The position numbers and the translations under genes were made by a program. The notes below the pieces were generated by a model, which was given only the letters and a program-made list of their open reading frames with translations, searched no databases and was not told the DNA's origin. This document shows, one piece after another, positions 1 to 7,623 of a stretch of 40,379 bases of DNA (within the stretch, counting starts at the first letter, position 1; each line of letters begins with the position of its first letter). Source of the DNA: Armatimonadota bacterium (GTDB taxonomy: Bacteria > Sysuimicrobiota > Sysuimicrobiia > Sysuimicrobiales > Humicultoraceae); NCBI GenBank assembly GCA_016198805.1, contig JACQHU010000045.1:1-40379 (forward strand). Direction: 5' to 3'.

Positions 1-1269
1 GAGCAGCACCTCATTCTGCACCCGGAGTTCGAACGCCGTGCCCTGCGGTGTGGCGGTCCGCCCGAGCAGGGCCACCCGGGCGTGACCCGTCCCTGGAATC
101 GACTCCACGACGATGGACGCCACCAGTCCGGAGGCCTCGCGGCTGGCCAGCGCGGCGACCCTTGCGGCAGCGACGCTGGCCAGTACCACCGCCAGCGCGA
201 CGACGATCACAACGGCTGGACGGAACGTCGCTGCCAGGCGGCTCAGCCGCCGGACGGCGAGGATGTACAGCACGGCCATCAGGCCCACCATCGCCTGCGT
301 CCGCGCCGGCACCGGTCGCAGCGGAGGCAGCGTCGCCTCAAGATCCGGCGGGGGGGGCGGCACTCCGTCTTGCAGGACAGCGTCCCAGGCGGCCCGGGCC
401 TCGGCGGACGCGCGGCGTGCAAGATCCGCGCCATCCCGCTCCCAGAGCGTCACCCGGCCCCGGCCGTGGCGCCAGGAGACCGAGCGCCGGCCGGCCGCTT
501 CGCGCACCTCGCTACCAGGACGCGGGGTAATGACCGCCACCGATCCTTCGGGTGTAGGCGACCGTCGGGGCGCGACCGTGGCAGGAAGCAGCGGGGCCAG
601 CGTGGGGCCCTGCAGGTGGCGCAGATCGTCGCCGGAGGGCATCGCCAGGAGGCGGCCGCCGGTCCATACCCAGCGCCGGATCGCCTGGCGCTGCGCCTCA
701 TCCATCCGACGGTCGTCCAGATCGCGAACGATCATCAGGCGCACACCCTCGAGCGCCTGCCAGACCGACGGGATCTCCTCGGGCGCGATGTAGGCCAGTT
801 CGGTCCGCTCCACACCGCCCAGCACCGACTCCAACCCGAGCGGCTCGCCCGCCAGCGCCACGATGATCTCATCGACCGGCCGCAGTCGGGGCAGCGGAAC
901 CGCGGCGAGGCGCCCGCGCGCGTCGTCGAGATGGACCAGCCCGGGGGACCGCGCATCGTGGAACACCGCAGGCAGGAAGATGCGGGCGCGGGCGCCGGCG
1001 GCGGCGCGCACCGGCGTGGCGTACTGGACCGTGGGTGCCCCGGTCGGCGAGGACGCATCGATGGTCAAGACGCCGTCAACCCCGCCGACCGGGGCCGTCA
1101 AATCGACCCACACGGGCGTCCATGCACCGATGCGGACGCGCCCGGAGAATCCGATTTTCGGCACCGCGAGGATCTCGGGAGGGGCCGCCTGGGCGGACAG
1201 GCCGGTCAACGCCACGGCGGCCGACATCACCACCGCGGCGCACAGCCGACGGCAGACGGTCGGGTACAC
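1..1269 (-). CDS. Exported, membrane-anchored protein of unknown function with a GATase-like region (partial, cut by left edge)
   Basis: The frame is open from a GTG at 1269 to base 1, giving 423 residues; the C-terminus lies outside the window. Residues 1-28 look like a signal peptide: arginines at 7-8, a hydrophobic core, and an AQA cleavage site. A beta-rich segment follows (residues about 32-130, with a GRVRIGAWTPVWVDL stretch). Residues about 132-280 resemble the class I glutamine-amidotransferase-like fold found in many bacterial surface proteins (an EGVRLMIVRDLDD strand, then a helix ending in RRWVWTGGRLLA). I see no catalytic Cys-His-Glu set there. Two hydrophobic segments (about 326-341 and 350-374) are probable membrane helices, followed by a new extracytoplasmic domain that runs off the edge. 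It lies 20 bp downstream of the FmdB-like gene and probably shares its promoter. An ATG at 1227 is an alternative start but would cut the signal peptide. The function is not recognised. Confidence 0.75.
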   Translation of the reverse strand, partial: MYPTVCRRLCAAVVMSAAVALTGLSAQAAPPEILAVPKIGFSGRVRIGAWTPVWVDLTAPVGGVDGVLTIDASSPTGAPTVQYATPVRAAAGARARIFLPAVFHDARSPGLVHLDDARGRLAAVPLPRLRPVDEIIVALAGEPLGLESVLGGVERTELAYIAPEEIPSVWQALEGVRLMIVRDLDDRRMDEAQRQAIRRWVWTGGRLLAMPSGDDLRHLQGPTLAPLLPATVAPRRSPTPEGSVAVITPRPGSEVREAAGRRSVSWRHGRGRVTLWERDGADLARRASAEARAAWDAVLQDGVPPPPPDLEATLPPLRPVPARTQAMVGLMAVLYILAVRRLSRLAATFRPAVVIVVALAVVLASVAAARVAALASREASGLVASIVVESIPGTGHARVALLGRTATPQGTAFELRVQNEVLL

Positions 1270-1289
1270 GCGCGCCGGTCGAAGACGCG

Positions 1290-1598
1290 TTAAGACGTCT
1301 TGGCCGACGACCCGGAGGTGGGCGACGAGGAACCGGCCGTCGTGGCGGCGTCGGACTTGGAGGCGTCGGGCTTGGAGGCGTCCGGCTTGGCGCCCTCGGG
1401 ACTGGCGCCGTCGGACGATGCGGGTTTCCGGTAGTCGGTGGTGTGGAACCCGCTCCCTTTGAAGATCAACCCGACGGAGGTGTAGACTCTCCTGGGTGAC
1501 CGGCCGCACTGAGGACACGCGGGTGCGGGAGCGCCCACCGGCTGAGTGCATTCGAACTGGTGATGGCACTGCGTGCACCGGTATTCGTAAATGGGCAT
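1290..1598 (-). CDS. FmdB-family zinc-ribbon protein
   Basis: A 102-residue protein that begins MPIYEYRCTQC, the hallmark of the FmdB/CxxC_CxxC_SSSS putative regulatory family. It has a CTQC pair (residues 8-11) and a CPQC pair (28-31), which should bind one zinc, then the usual GLIFKGSGFHTTDYR segment. After about residue 60 the tail is low complexity, with KPDAS repeats and Ser/Ala/Thr-rich sequence. The biochemical role of the family is poorly known; the name comes from genes near formamidase and methylamine operons. A GGAGGAGG ribosome site lies directly upstream of the ATG. A good promoter lies at 1653-1682, so this is probably the first gene of a two-gene unit with the exported protein below it. 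Confidence 0.88.
   Translation of the reverse strand: MPIYEYRCTQCHHQFECTQPVGAPAPACPQCGRSPRRVYTSVGLIFKGSGFHTTDYRKPASSDGASPEGAKPDASKPDASKSDAATTAGSSSPTSGSSAKTS
1351..1390. repeat. Short tandem repeat (15-nt units) in the tail of the FmdB-like gene
   Basis: The plus strand shows nearly identical consecutive copies of a GGCTTGGAGGCGTC-like unit of 15 bases. They encode the repeated KPDAS/KSDA pentapeptides of the C-terminal tail. Because the unit is a multiple of three, copy-number change would lengthen or shorten the tail without a frameshift. Confidence 0.7.
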
Positions 1599-1652
1599 GG
1601 CCCCTCCTCCAGCGTGCCCGCCTGCCCAGGCTCAGTGTGGCAGACGCCCTTA

Positions 1653-1682
1653 ATTATTCTGACCCCGCGACAGGCCTGTCAA
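1653..1682 (-). promoter_or_regulatory. Sigma70-type promoter for the FmdB-like gene
   Basis: Read on the minus strand, a perfect TTGACA (1682-1677) is followed after 18 bases by AATAAT (1658-1653), five of six matches to TATAAT. It lies in a small AT-rich patch of an otherwise GC-rich region. The predicted start site is about 50 bases upstream of the ATG at 1598. No experimental support is available here. Confidence 0.65.
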
Positions 1683-1683
1683 T

Positions 1684-1711
1684 CCCGCATTGCGCCGCGG
1701 GGATGTGCGGG
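1684..1711 (-). other. Inverted repeat downstream of the beta-propeller lipoprotein gene
   Basis: CCCGCA (1684-1689) can pair with TGCGGG (1706-1711) around a GC-rich loop, 25 bases after the stop codon of the lipoprotein gene. No T-tract follows, so it is at best a weak or factor-dependent terminator. It directly abuts the -35 box of the next promoter. Confidence 0.3.
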
Positions 1712-1735
1712 GTCGCGCGTGATCATCTGCTCCGC

Positions 1736-2785
1736 TTAGAACCGCTCGAAACGCACCAGCCAGATCGGCCCGGCAAACGAGCCGGTATTGGTTCCGAAGG
1801 CCAGATGCCCGTCGTCGGGCGCCCAGGCGAGCGACAGCGCCGCGCTCGGATCGGGGAACTCCAGACGCGTGCTCGCCACCACCCGGTCGGGCGCGCCTGA
1901 TACGGCCACCACGTGAATCTCCGCCCCGGCCTCGTCCAGCACCACGGCATACGCCACCTTGTCGCCGTGCCGCGACCAGGCCAACCCGGTGATGCGGCGC
2001 GCGGGAGGCGAGAGCGGGTGCAGCGCGCTGCCATCGGTCCGGGCGGCGTAGGCGCGTTCCCGTCCGGCCTCCATCCCGACGAAGGCGATCCATTCGCCAT
2101 CGGGCGACAGGACCGGATCCAGGGCGGGTTGCGGTGGGCGGTTCAGCATCCGAAAGTCTGGATAGGCGATGCGAACGCGCCACCACTCGCTGGTGGCTTC
2201 CTCGCCGGGGACTGCCAGGCCCACGAACAGGTACAGCGTGTCGGGGAACCAGGCCAGCGCGGCGATCCGCTTCGCCGGGTACCACTGGATCTGGCGGACG
2301 ATCCCGCCGTCCGGGCCAGTCCACCAGAGCTGGCTGCCCGCGGCGGCCCCCGACGCCGGCGCGGGCTGCACCACGACGGCGAGCCGGTCTCCTCCCGGGG
2401 CCCAGGCCGGCCGCGAGGCGATCCCACGAAGCGGAATGCGGCGCTGCCCTTTCCCGTCGGGGCGGAGGACCCAGAGGAGTCCCCGGTCAACAAACGCCAG
2501 GGCATCGGCCACAGGAGACCAGGCGACGGCGGTCACGACCTCCCCGATGGCGATCCTGGTCCCCGCGCGGTCGCTGATCTGGTGAATCCAGACCCCGTCG
2601 CGGGCGCCGTAGGCGTAGCGGCGACCGTCGGGCGACCAGGCCAGGGGACTCAGGGCGGCGCGATCGGTGGCCCTGGCCACCTCGGCGACGGTCAGGAGTC
2701 CGACACCAACCGGCGCGGCCTGTCGCCGCACGCCGACGCTGCAGCCGGACGCCAACAGCGCAGCCGCGACCGCGCCGGCCAGCAT
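1736..2785 (-). CDS. Lipoprotein with TolB-like beta-propeller
   Basis: A 349-residue protein starting MLAGAVAAALLASGC. A hydrophobic stretch ends in a lipobox (LASGC, Cys15), so it is probably a lipid-anchored extracytoplasmic protein. The body holds repeated blade motifs of the WD40-like/TolB PD40 type, such as LAWSPDGRRYAYG, AVAWSPVADALAFV, DPVLSPDGEWIAFVG and LAWSRHGDKVAYA, consistent with a six- or seven-bladed propeller. These proteins usually bind peptides or partner proteins and do not carry a catalytic site; no peptidase domain follows. The n-region has no Lys or Arg, which is odd for a signal peptide, but no in-frame start exists further upstream. It lies 28 bp after the S-adenosylmethionine synthetase gene and probably shares its transcript. 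The specific function is unknown. Confidence 0.8.
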   Translation of the reverse strand: MLAGAVAAALLASGCSVGVRRQAAPVGVGLLTVAEVARATDRAALSPLAWSPDGRRYAYGARDGVWIHQISDRAGTRIAIGEVVTAVAWSPVADALAFVDRGLLWVLRPDGKGQRRIPLRGIASRPAWAPGGDRLAVVVQPAPASGAAAGSQLWWTGPDGGIVRQIQWYPAKRIAALAWFPDTLYLFVGLAVPGEEATSEWWRVRIAYPDFRMLNRPPQPALDPVLSPDGEWIAFVGMEAGRERAYAARTDGSALHPLSPPARRITGLAWSRHGDKVAYAVVLDEAGAEIHVVAVSGAPDRVVASTRLEFPDPSAALSLAWAPDDGHLAFGTNTGSFAGPIWLVRFERF

Positions 2786-2813
2786 CGCGGCCCAGCGCCC
2801 GGGGTGCCGCCGC

Positions 2814-4016
2814 TCAGCAGACTCGATAGCGGCCGTCGGCCAGGTCCTCCACCAGCTGCTTGATATTGATCAGTTCGTCGTCGAGGATCTCCCGCGCGCG
2901 CCGCTCGACGATGCTGCGGCGGGCGTGGCGCTTCAACATGACCTGCGCGGCCGTGACCTTGGGCTGGTCGATCGGTTTGCCGATCTGACTGAGCATCCAC
3001 ACGTAGACCTCCAGGATCCCGGGCACCTCGTGATAGATCCTGTTGGCCGCTTTATGCGTCAGGATGGTGTAGATCTTGCCGACATGCGACACCGGGTTCT
3101 TCCCTGCGGCGGCTTCGGTCCCCATGGGCCGGTTCAGGGCGATAACGCCGTTGACCTTGTTCCCACGGCCGACCTGGCCCGAGTCACCGCCCTCGGCCGA
3201 GGTACCCGTGACCGAGAGGTACATCCCGCCGAGCCCACGGCCGGGCCGGTCGAGCGTGTTGAGGTAGACGTGAGTCTTCGCGAACCCCCTCCGCAGGCGG
3301 AGAAAGTCCCTCATCGCATCTTCGAGGGCGGCCTTCCGACGAAAGTACGTGCCCTCGCTATCAATGAAGCGGTCGACGAAGGCGACGGCGGTCGTGAGGT
3401 GCAGTTCGTCGCCCCGGCGGAAGCCCATGACTTTGATGTCTTCCCCCACCTCCGGGAACACGTTCTTGAACTCGCGCGAGTTGAGCTCCTGTTCGACGTC
3501 CAGGACCACCTGCTCGGTGGGCGTCAGCGGCGCGTAGCCCACGGCCGCCGACGTGTCGTTGGCCAGGGGCGTTTCTCCTTCGACGCTCGTCCGCAATTCC
3601 TCGGCGCCAGGCTTGATCTGCACGTCGTACGTGACATGGACCTCGGGGTCGACGAAACGCAGATTGTTGCGGATCCACTCCTTGGCCGTGTCGATGGCGA
3701 TGCGGTCAATGGGGATGTGGTGGCCTCCGTACTCAGCCGTCGCCCGGTCGCCGAAGATGAGCCGCATCGGCTCGGTCACCCTGCCACCCCCCAGCTGCAC
3801 CTGGGCCTGACCGGCAACGAGGAAGGCCTTGTCGATGTTGTGGTGCAGGATGCGGTGGAACTGCTTCCGGTACTCCTGGCTCAGCTTGATGGAGACCTGC
3901 TCCATGATCGCGTCGCAGATCGAGTCCGGGTGCCCGACCCCTTTCCGCTCGACGATCTCCACCTCGTGCTGGGACACCGGCGCCTGGGCCAGAACATCGA
4001 CGGTGATGTTCCGCAT
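2814..4016 (-). CDS. mat: S-adenosylmethionine synthetase, archaeal type (methionine adenosyltransferase)
   Basis: A 400-residue protein of the archaeal-type MAT family (COG1812), which makes S-adenosylmethionine from methionine and ATP. It is unrelated at sequence level to the usual bacterial MetK. Family features visible are GVGHPDSICD near the N-terminus, the Gly-rich TGTSAEGGDSGQVGRGNKVNG block, and GKNPVSHVGKIY near residue 320. The length fits archaeal members. The frame is open further upstream to 4091, but I chose the ATG at 4016: it has a GGGAGGGAAGG ribosome site and sits about 40 bases below an extended -10 promoter that a 4091 start would place inside the gene. The enzyme is cytosolic and supplies SAM for methyltransferases such as TrmD and the RsmC-like protein in this window. 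Archaeal-type MAT is rare in bacteria. Confidence 0.95.
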   Translation of the reverse strand: MRNITVDVLAQAPVSQHEVEIVERKGVGHPDSICDAIMEQVSIKLSQEYRKQFHRILHHNIDKAFLVAGQAQVQLGGGRVTEPMRLIFGDRATAEYGGHHIPIDRIAIDTAKEWIRNNLRFVDPEVHVTYDVQIKPGAEELRTSVEGETPLANDTSAAVGYAPLTPTEQVVLDVEQELNSREFKNVFPEVGEDIKVMGFRRGDELHLTTAVAFVDRFIDSEGTYFRRKAALEDAMRDFLRLRRGFAKTHVYLNTLDRPGRGLGGMYLSVTGTSAEGGDSGQVGRGNKVNGVIALNRPMGTEAAAGKNPVSHVGKIYTILTHKAANRIYHEVPGILEVYVWMLSQIGKPIDQPKVTAAQVMLKRHARRSIVERRAREILDDELINIKQLVEDLADGRYRVC

Positions 4017-4055
4017 GCCTTCCCTCCCTTCGACGGCTTTGCGGGCCACCGCCAC

Positions 4056-4064
4056 ACTATAGCA
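4056..4064 (-). promoter_or_regulatory. Extended -10 promoter for the MAT gene
   Basis: The minus strand reads TGC-TATAGT (4064-4056), an extended -10 element with five of six matches to TATAAT. No convincing -35 box is present 17 bases upstream. It lies in the 87-bp gap between the rhomboid and MAT genes and supports the ATG at 4016 as the true start. Confidence 0.55.
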
Positions 4065-4103
4065 AAACCGGCCAGGCGAGAGAAGGCGCAACTCCGACGG
4101 GGA

Positions 4104-4778
4104 TCAGGCGTAGAAGACGGGACGCCGCCGACGAGCGAAGACGAACACCAGCACCACGCCGGCCACGAACCCGCCGATGTGCGCCCACCAGGCCACGGTG
4201 GTCACGTCGGGGATCGCCAGTGCCCCGAGACCCTGCACCACCTGGATCAGGAACCACAGCGAAAGCACCAGCACGGCGGGCAACTCCATCACCCGCGCGA
4301 AGTACCCCAGGAACACCAGCGAGAGGATCGACGCGCGCGGGTACAGGACCAGGTACGCGCCCAGCACCGCGGCGATCGCCCCGCTGGCCCCGACCAGGGG
4401 GACGGGCGACGTCGGCTGGGTGAGCACGTGCGCCAGGGCCGCCCCCACGCCGGTGAGCAGGTAGAACACCAGGAACCGGCCGTGGCCCATCGCGTCTTCG
4501 ATGTTGTCCCCGAAGACCCACAGGTAGAGCATGTTCCCGCCCAGGTGCAGCCAGGAGCCGTGCAGGAACATGGATGTGACCAGCCCCCGCGCGCCCTCGG
4601 GCCAGAGGTCAGCCGTGACCTTGGCCGGGATGGCTCCGTAGGTGGCGAAGAATTCGGCCTGGGCCGATTCGCTGCCCAGTGCGGTGGTATACAGGTAGAC
4701 GCCGACGCAGGCCGCGATAATCGCGTACATGACCATCGGGGAGGAGTGCGAGCGCGTGCTGTCGCGCAGCGGGATCAC
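4104..4778 (-). CDS. Rhomboid-family intramembrane serine protease
   Basis: A 224-residue polytopic membrane protein with about six hydrophobic segments. Rhomboid signatures are present: FLHGSWLHLGGNMLYLWVFG (His78, Asn82), the nucleophile motif GASGAI (Ser132), and WWAHIGGFVAG with the catalytic His190. The full Ser-His dyad is kept, so it should be an active protease that cuts transmembrane substrates. Its substrates cannot be predicted. The N-terminal cytoplasmic stretch is short and no extra domain is attached. It follows the MgtC-like gene by 6 bp, so the two are probably co-transcribed at the tail of the rpsB-ispG operon. Confidence 0.93.
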   Translation of the reverse strand: MIPLRDSTRSHSSPMVMYAIIAACVGVYLYTTALGSESAQAEFFATYGAIPAKVTADLWPEGARGLVTSMFLHGSWLHLGGNMLYLWVFGDNIEDAMGHGRFLVFYLLTGVGAALAHVLTQPTSPVPLVGASGAIAAVLGAYLVLYPRASILSLVFLGYFARVMELPAVLVLSLWFLIQVVQGLGALAIPDVTTVAWWAHIGGFVAGVVLVFVFARRRRPVFYA

Positions 4779-4784
4779 GGCGCC

Positions 4785-5438
4785 CTAGGACTCCCAGCGC
4801 GCTTCGTGGACCCCTTCGATGTCTCCGAGAGCGACCAGGACGTCCCCGCGGGGGACGCGCGCCGGCAACCGGAGCGTCATATCCAGCATGACCTTCTCAT
4901 CGAGTTTGCCGGTGAATTCCACGCGGTCGATGTTCACGCCGAGTCCGCCCAGCGCGGTACCGATCTTGCCGAGCTGCCCCGGGACGTCGGCCATCAGGAC
5001 GGAGCAGTGGCCGATGCCCCCTCGGCGCGGCAGGCGCCGTTCGAGGCTCTTCATCAACGTCAGCACACCGATCACGATGGCGGTGGCGCCCATGGCGCCG
5101 TAGTAGTAGCCAATGCCGACCGCCGTGCCGATGGCGGCCACGCTCCACAGCGTCGCGGCCGTGGTCAGACCCTGCACGCCACCGCCGGTGCGCCAGATGG
5201 TCCCTGCGCCCAGGAAGCCGATGCCCACGACGATGCTGCTGGCGACCCGTGAGGGATCGGCGCCGGAGCCAAAGAACCCTTCGCGGGAGACCAGCGCGAA
5301 CAGGGCCGCCCCCACGCACACCAGGATATTCGTGCGGAACCCGGCAGGCTTGTCGACGCTCTCGCGCTCGAACCCGATCAGGCCGCCGAGTGCGACGGCC
5401 AGCGCGAGGCGCGCCAGGGACTCCCAGACCGGGATCAT
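4785..5438 (-). CDS. MgtC/SapB-family membrane protein with C-terminal ACT-like domain
   Basis: A 217-residue protein. Residues 1-130 carry the MgtC/SapB membrane domain with conserved LGGLIGFERE (around residue 17), GFRTNILVCVGAALFAL, and the GIGFLGAGTI and GLTTAATLW blocks. Residues about 143-217 look like a small ACT-type regulatory domain (a DVPGQLGKIGTALGGLGVNI pattern). Family members are linked to growth at low magnesium and to inhibition of the F-type ATP synthase in pathogens; the role in free-living bacteria is unclear. Its ATG overlaps the ispG stop codon (ATGA), indicating translational coupling. Confidence 0.92.
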   Translation of the reverse strand: MIPVWESLARLALAVALGGLIGFERESVDKPAGFRTNILVCVGAALFALVSREGFFGSGADPSRVASSIVVGIGFLGAGTIWRTGGGVQGLTTAATLWSVAAIGTAVGIGYYYGAMGATAIVIGVLTLMKSLERRLPRRGGIGHCSVLMADVPGQLGKIGTALGGLGVNIDRVEFTGKLDEKVMLDMTLRLPARVPRGDVLVALGDIEGVHEARWES

Positions 5439-6559
5439 GACGTCGGAGAGCCCGCCGGCACCGAGGGTAGCGCGCTCGCGGGCTCCTCGGTCACCCCATA
5501 GCGTTCGCGCGCCACTTTCCAGACGTGCTCCATGAGCGCGTCGATCAGCCGGTCTTCGGGCAGGCTGGCGACGATCTTGCCGTCCTGGAAGATCAGACCC
5601 ATGCCGCGGCCGCAGGCGATGCCCAGGTCGGCCATGCGCGCCTCACCCGGACCGTTCACCGCGCACCCCATGACCGCCACTTTCACCGGCGCCGGGATCG
5701 TCCGCAGGCGGCGCTCGACCTCCTGCGCGATCTGGATGATGTCCACCTCGGCCCGTCCGCACGACGGACACGCCACGAACTGCACCCCCCGCGTGCGCAG
5801 GCCCAGGCTCTTGAGGATTTCGTAGCCGGCGCGGACCTCTTCCACGGGATCCGCCGCCAGCGACACGCGAATGGTGTTCCCGATGCCCCTGGCCAGCACG
5901 GCGCCGATGCCCACCGCCGACTTCAGCGCGCCGGCCCAGGCGGTGCCAGCTTCCGTGACGCCGACGTGCAGCGGATACGGCGTCTGGCCGCTGATCATCT
6001 CGTAGGCGGCGATCATCATCGGCGCCTCGGACGCCTTGACCGAGATGACGATGTCGTGGAAGTCGAGATCCTCCAGGACGCGGACGTCTTCCAGGGCGCT
6101 TGCGACCAGCGCTTCGGCGCACGGCCGGCCGAACGTCCGCAACGTGGCCTTGGACAGCGAGCCGATGTTGGCGCCGATCCGGATGGGCACCCCGCGCGCG
6201 CGGGCCTCGCGCGCCACAATGCGCGTGCGCTCCCGGCTGCCGATGTTGCCGGGGTTGATCCGCAGCTTGTCGATCCCAGCTTCCAGCGCCAGCAGGGCCA
6301 GCCGGTGGTCGAAGTGGATGTCGGCGACGACGGGCAGCGGGCTGCGGGGTTTGATCTCGTGCAGCGCGGCGGCGGCCTCGGGATCGGGTACCGCCAGCCG
6401 GACGATCTCACATCCCTCCGCGGCGAGCTGGTAGATCTGGGCCAGGGTCGCGTCGACGTCGCGCGTGTCGGTGATGGTCATCGACTGGACGGAGACGGGC
6501 GCGTCGCCGCCGATCTCGACCTTGCCGACCCTGACGTTCCGCGTCTGTGATCGATGCAT
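5435..6559 (-). CDS. ispG: 4-hydroxy-3-methylbut-2-en-1-yl diphosphate synthase (IspG/GcpE)
   Basis: A 374-residue enzyme of the MEP isoprenoid pathway that converts ME-cPP to HMBPP with a 4Fe-4S cluster. The TIM-barrel part spans residues 1-255 (RNVRVGKVEIGG, VQSMTITDTRDV, RINPGNIG). The C-terminal cluster domain holds Cys264 and Cys267 (ACPSCGR) and Cys299 in the MGCAVNGPGEA motif, whose Glu306 is the usual fourth ligand. It is the short bacterial two-domain form without the plant-type insert. It lies in the same operon as dxr, an earlier MEP enzyme, with rseP between them; this order is common in bacteria. A GGAG lies 11 bases upstream of the ATG. Confidence 0.97.
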   Translation of the reverse strand: MHRSQTRNVRVGKVEIGGDAPVSVQSMTITDTRDVDATLAQIYQLAAEGCEIVRLAVPDPEAAAALHEIKPRSPLPVVADIHFDHRLALLALEAGIDKLRINPGNIGSRERTRIVAREARARGVPIRIGANIGSLSKATLRTFGRPCAEALVASALEDVRVLEDLDFHDIVISVKASEAPMMIAAYEMISGQTPYPLHVGVTEAGTAWAGALKSAVGIGAVLARGIGNTIRVSLAADPVEEVRAGYEILKSLGLRTRGVQFVACPSCGRAEVDIIQIAQEVERRLRTIPAPVKVAVMGCAVNGPGEARMADLGIACGRGMGLIFQDGKIVASLPEDRLIDALMEHVWKVARERYGVTEEPASALPSVPAGSPTS

Positions 6560-6588
6560 GCTCTGGCGTCTCCACCCGGCCGGGCCGT

Positions 6589-7623
6589 CTACAGGAACAG
6601 CCGCCGGAAATCTCGCACCGTGACGCTGAAGAGCAACAGGAGCAGCAGCGCAAATCCCACGGTGTGGACCAGGTGCTCCCGCCGAGCGTCCAGCAGCGGC
6701 CGGCGCCGGATCGCTTCCGCCACGAGGAACGCCAGCCGCCCGCCATCCAGCGCCGGGATGGGCAGCAGGTTGAAGATACCGATCATGACGGAGAGAAACG
6801 CCGCGACATAGAGGAAGGCCTGCGCCCCGGACTGCGCGGTTTGGGCCAGCATGCTGCCCGCCGCCACGGGCCCGCCCAGACTCTCCAGGAACCGGCCTTC
6901 CCGGACGAGCCCCTGCACCGCGACCCCGAGCATCACGATGTACTGACCGGTGCGTCGGACGCCGACGCCGATGGCCTCCATCGGGGTCACGCGGGCCACC
7001 AGCGGCAGAGGCTGGAAGCCGATCCGTCCGACACCCCGCTGCGCGTCCAGACGCGGTGTCACCGTGACGGTGAAGTCGCGCCCGCCGCGGCGCATGGTCA
7101 GCACCAGCGGGCGGTTGGCACTGCGGTGAATCGTCTCGATCACCTGGTCGCCCGTCTGCATCGGGACCCCGTCGATGGCCACAATCTCATCGCCAGGCTG
7201 CAGGCCCGCGGCCGCGGCCGGCCAGCCCGGTTCGATGGTGCCCACGCGCGTGCTGGGCCCGATCGGCTCGCCGAAGACGGCCGCCGCCAGCGCCAGGATG
7301 AAGACCGCGGAGACCAGGTTCATCAGGGGCCCGGCGACAATGATCGCGATGCGGGCGCCGACGCTCTTGGACCGGAAGCTGCCCTCGTCGGTCGGCGACT
7401 CGTCCTCTCCCTCCATGCGGACAAAGCCCCCGAAGGGGAGCAGGTTCAGCGAGTAGGTGGTTTCGCCCCGCGTCCAGCCCATGAGTTGCGGACCGAAGCC
7501 CAGCGCAAAGGCGTGCACGCGTACGCCCGCCCGCTTGGCCATGAGAAAGTGCCCAAGTTCGTGGAAGAAGATCATCGCGCCAAAGGCCGCGATGGCTGCT
7601 AGGATATTCGGCACACCCGTCAC
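6589..7623 (-). CDS. rseP: Site-2 intramembrane metalloprotease RseP/RasP
   Basis: A 344-residue membrane protease. The zinc site HELGH is at residues 21-25 in the first membrane helix, and the NLLPIPALDGG motif supplying the third ligand lies near the C-terminus. A single PDZ domain sits at about residues 120-190 (VGTIEPGWPAAAAGLQPGDEIVAIDGVP). This single-PDZ architecture matches Gram-positive RasP/YluC; E. coli RseP has two PDZ domains. Such enzymes cleave anti-sigma factors and remnant signal peptides inside the membrane. The GTG start at 7623 overlaps the dxr stop codon (GTGA), so translation is coupled. No anti-sigma factor gene is in the window. Confidence 0.96.
   Translation of the reverse strand: MTGVPNILAAIAAFGAMIFFHELGHFLMAKRAGVRVHAFALGFGPQLMGWTRGETTYSLNLLPFGGFVRMEGEDESPTDEGSFRSKSVGARIAIIVAGPLMNLVSAVFILALAAAVFGEPIGPSTRVGTIEPGWPAAAAGLQPGDEIVAIDGVPMQTGDQVIETIHRSANRPLVLTMRRGGRDFTVTVTPRLDAQRGVGRIGFQPLPLVARVTPMEAIGVGVRRTGQYIVMLGVAVQGLVREGRFLESLGGPVAAGSMLAQTAQSGAQAFLYVAAFLSVMIGIFNLLPIPALDGGRLAFLVAEAIRRRPLLDARREHLVHTVGFALLLLLLFSVTVRDFRRLFL

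Noticed and set aside
82..1293. A 403-codon plus-strand open frame at the left edge
   Set aside because: It is antisense to the exported protein on the minus strand, which has a signal peptide, membrane helices and domain-like sequence; the plus-strand translation is Arg/Gly/His-rich and featureless.
2667..5252. An 861-codon plus-strand open frame across the MAT, rhomboid and mgtC genes
   Set aside because: It is the mirror frame of three well-supported minus-strand genes; its translation is His/Asp/Arg-rich with no recognisable domain, a common artefact in GC-rich DNA.
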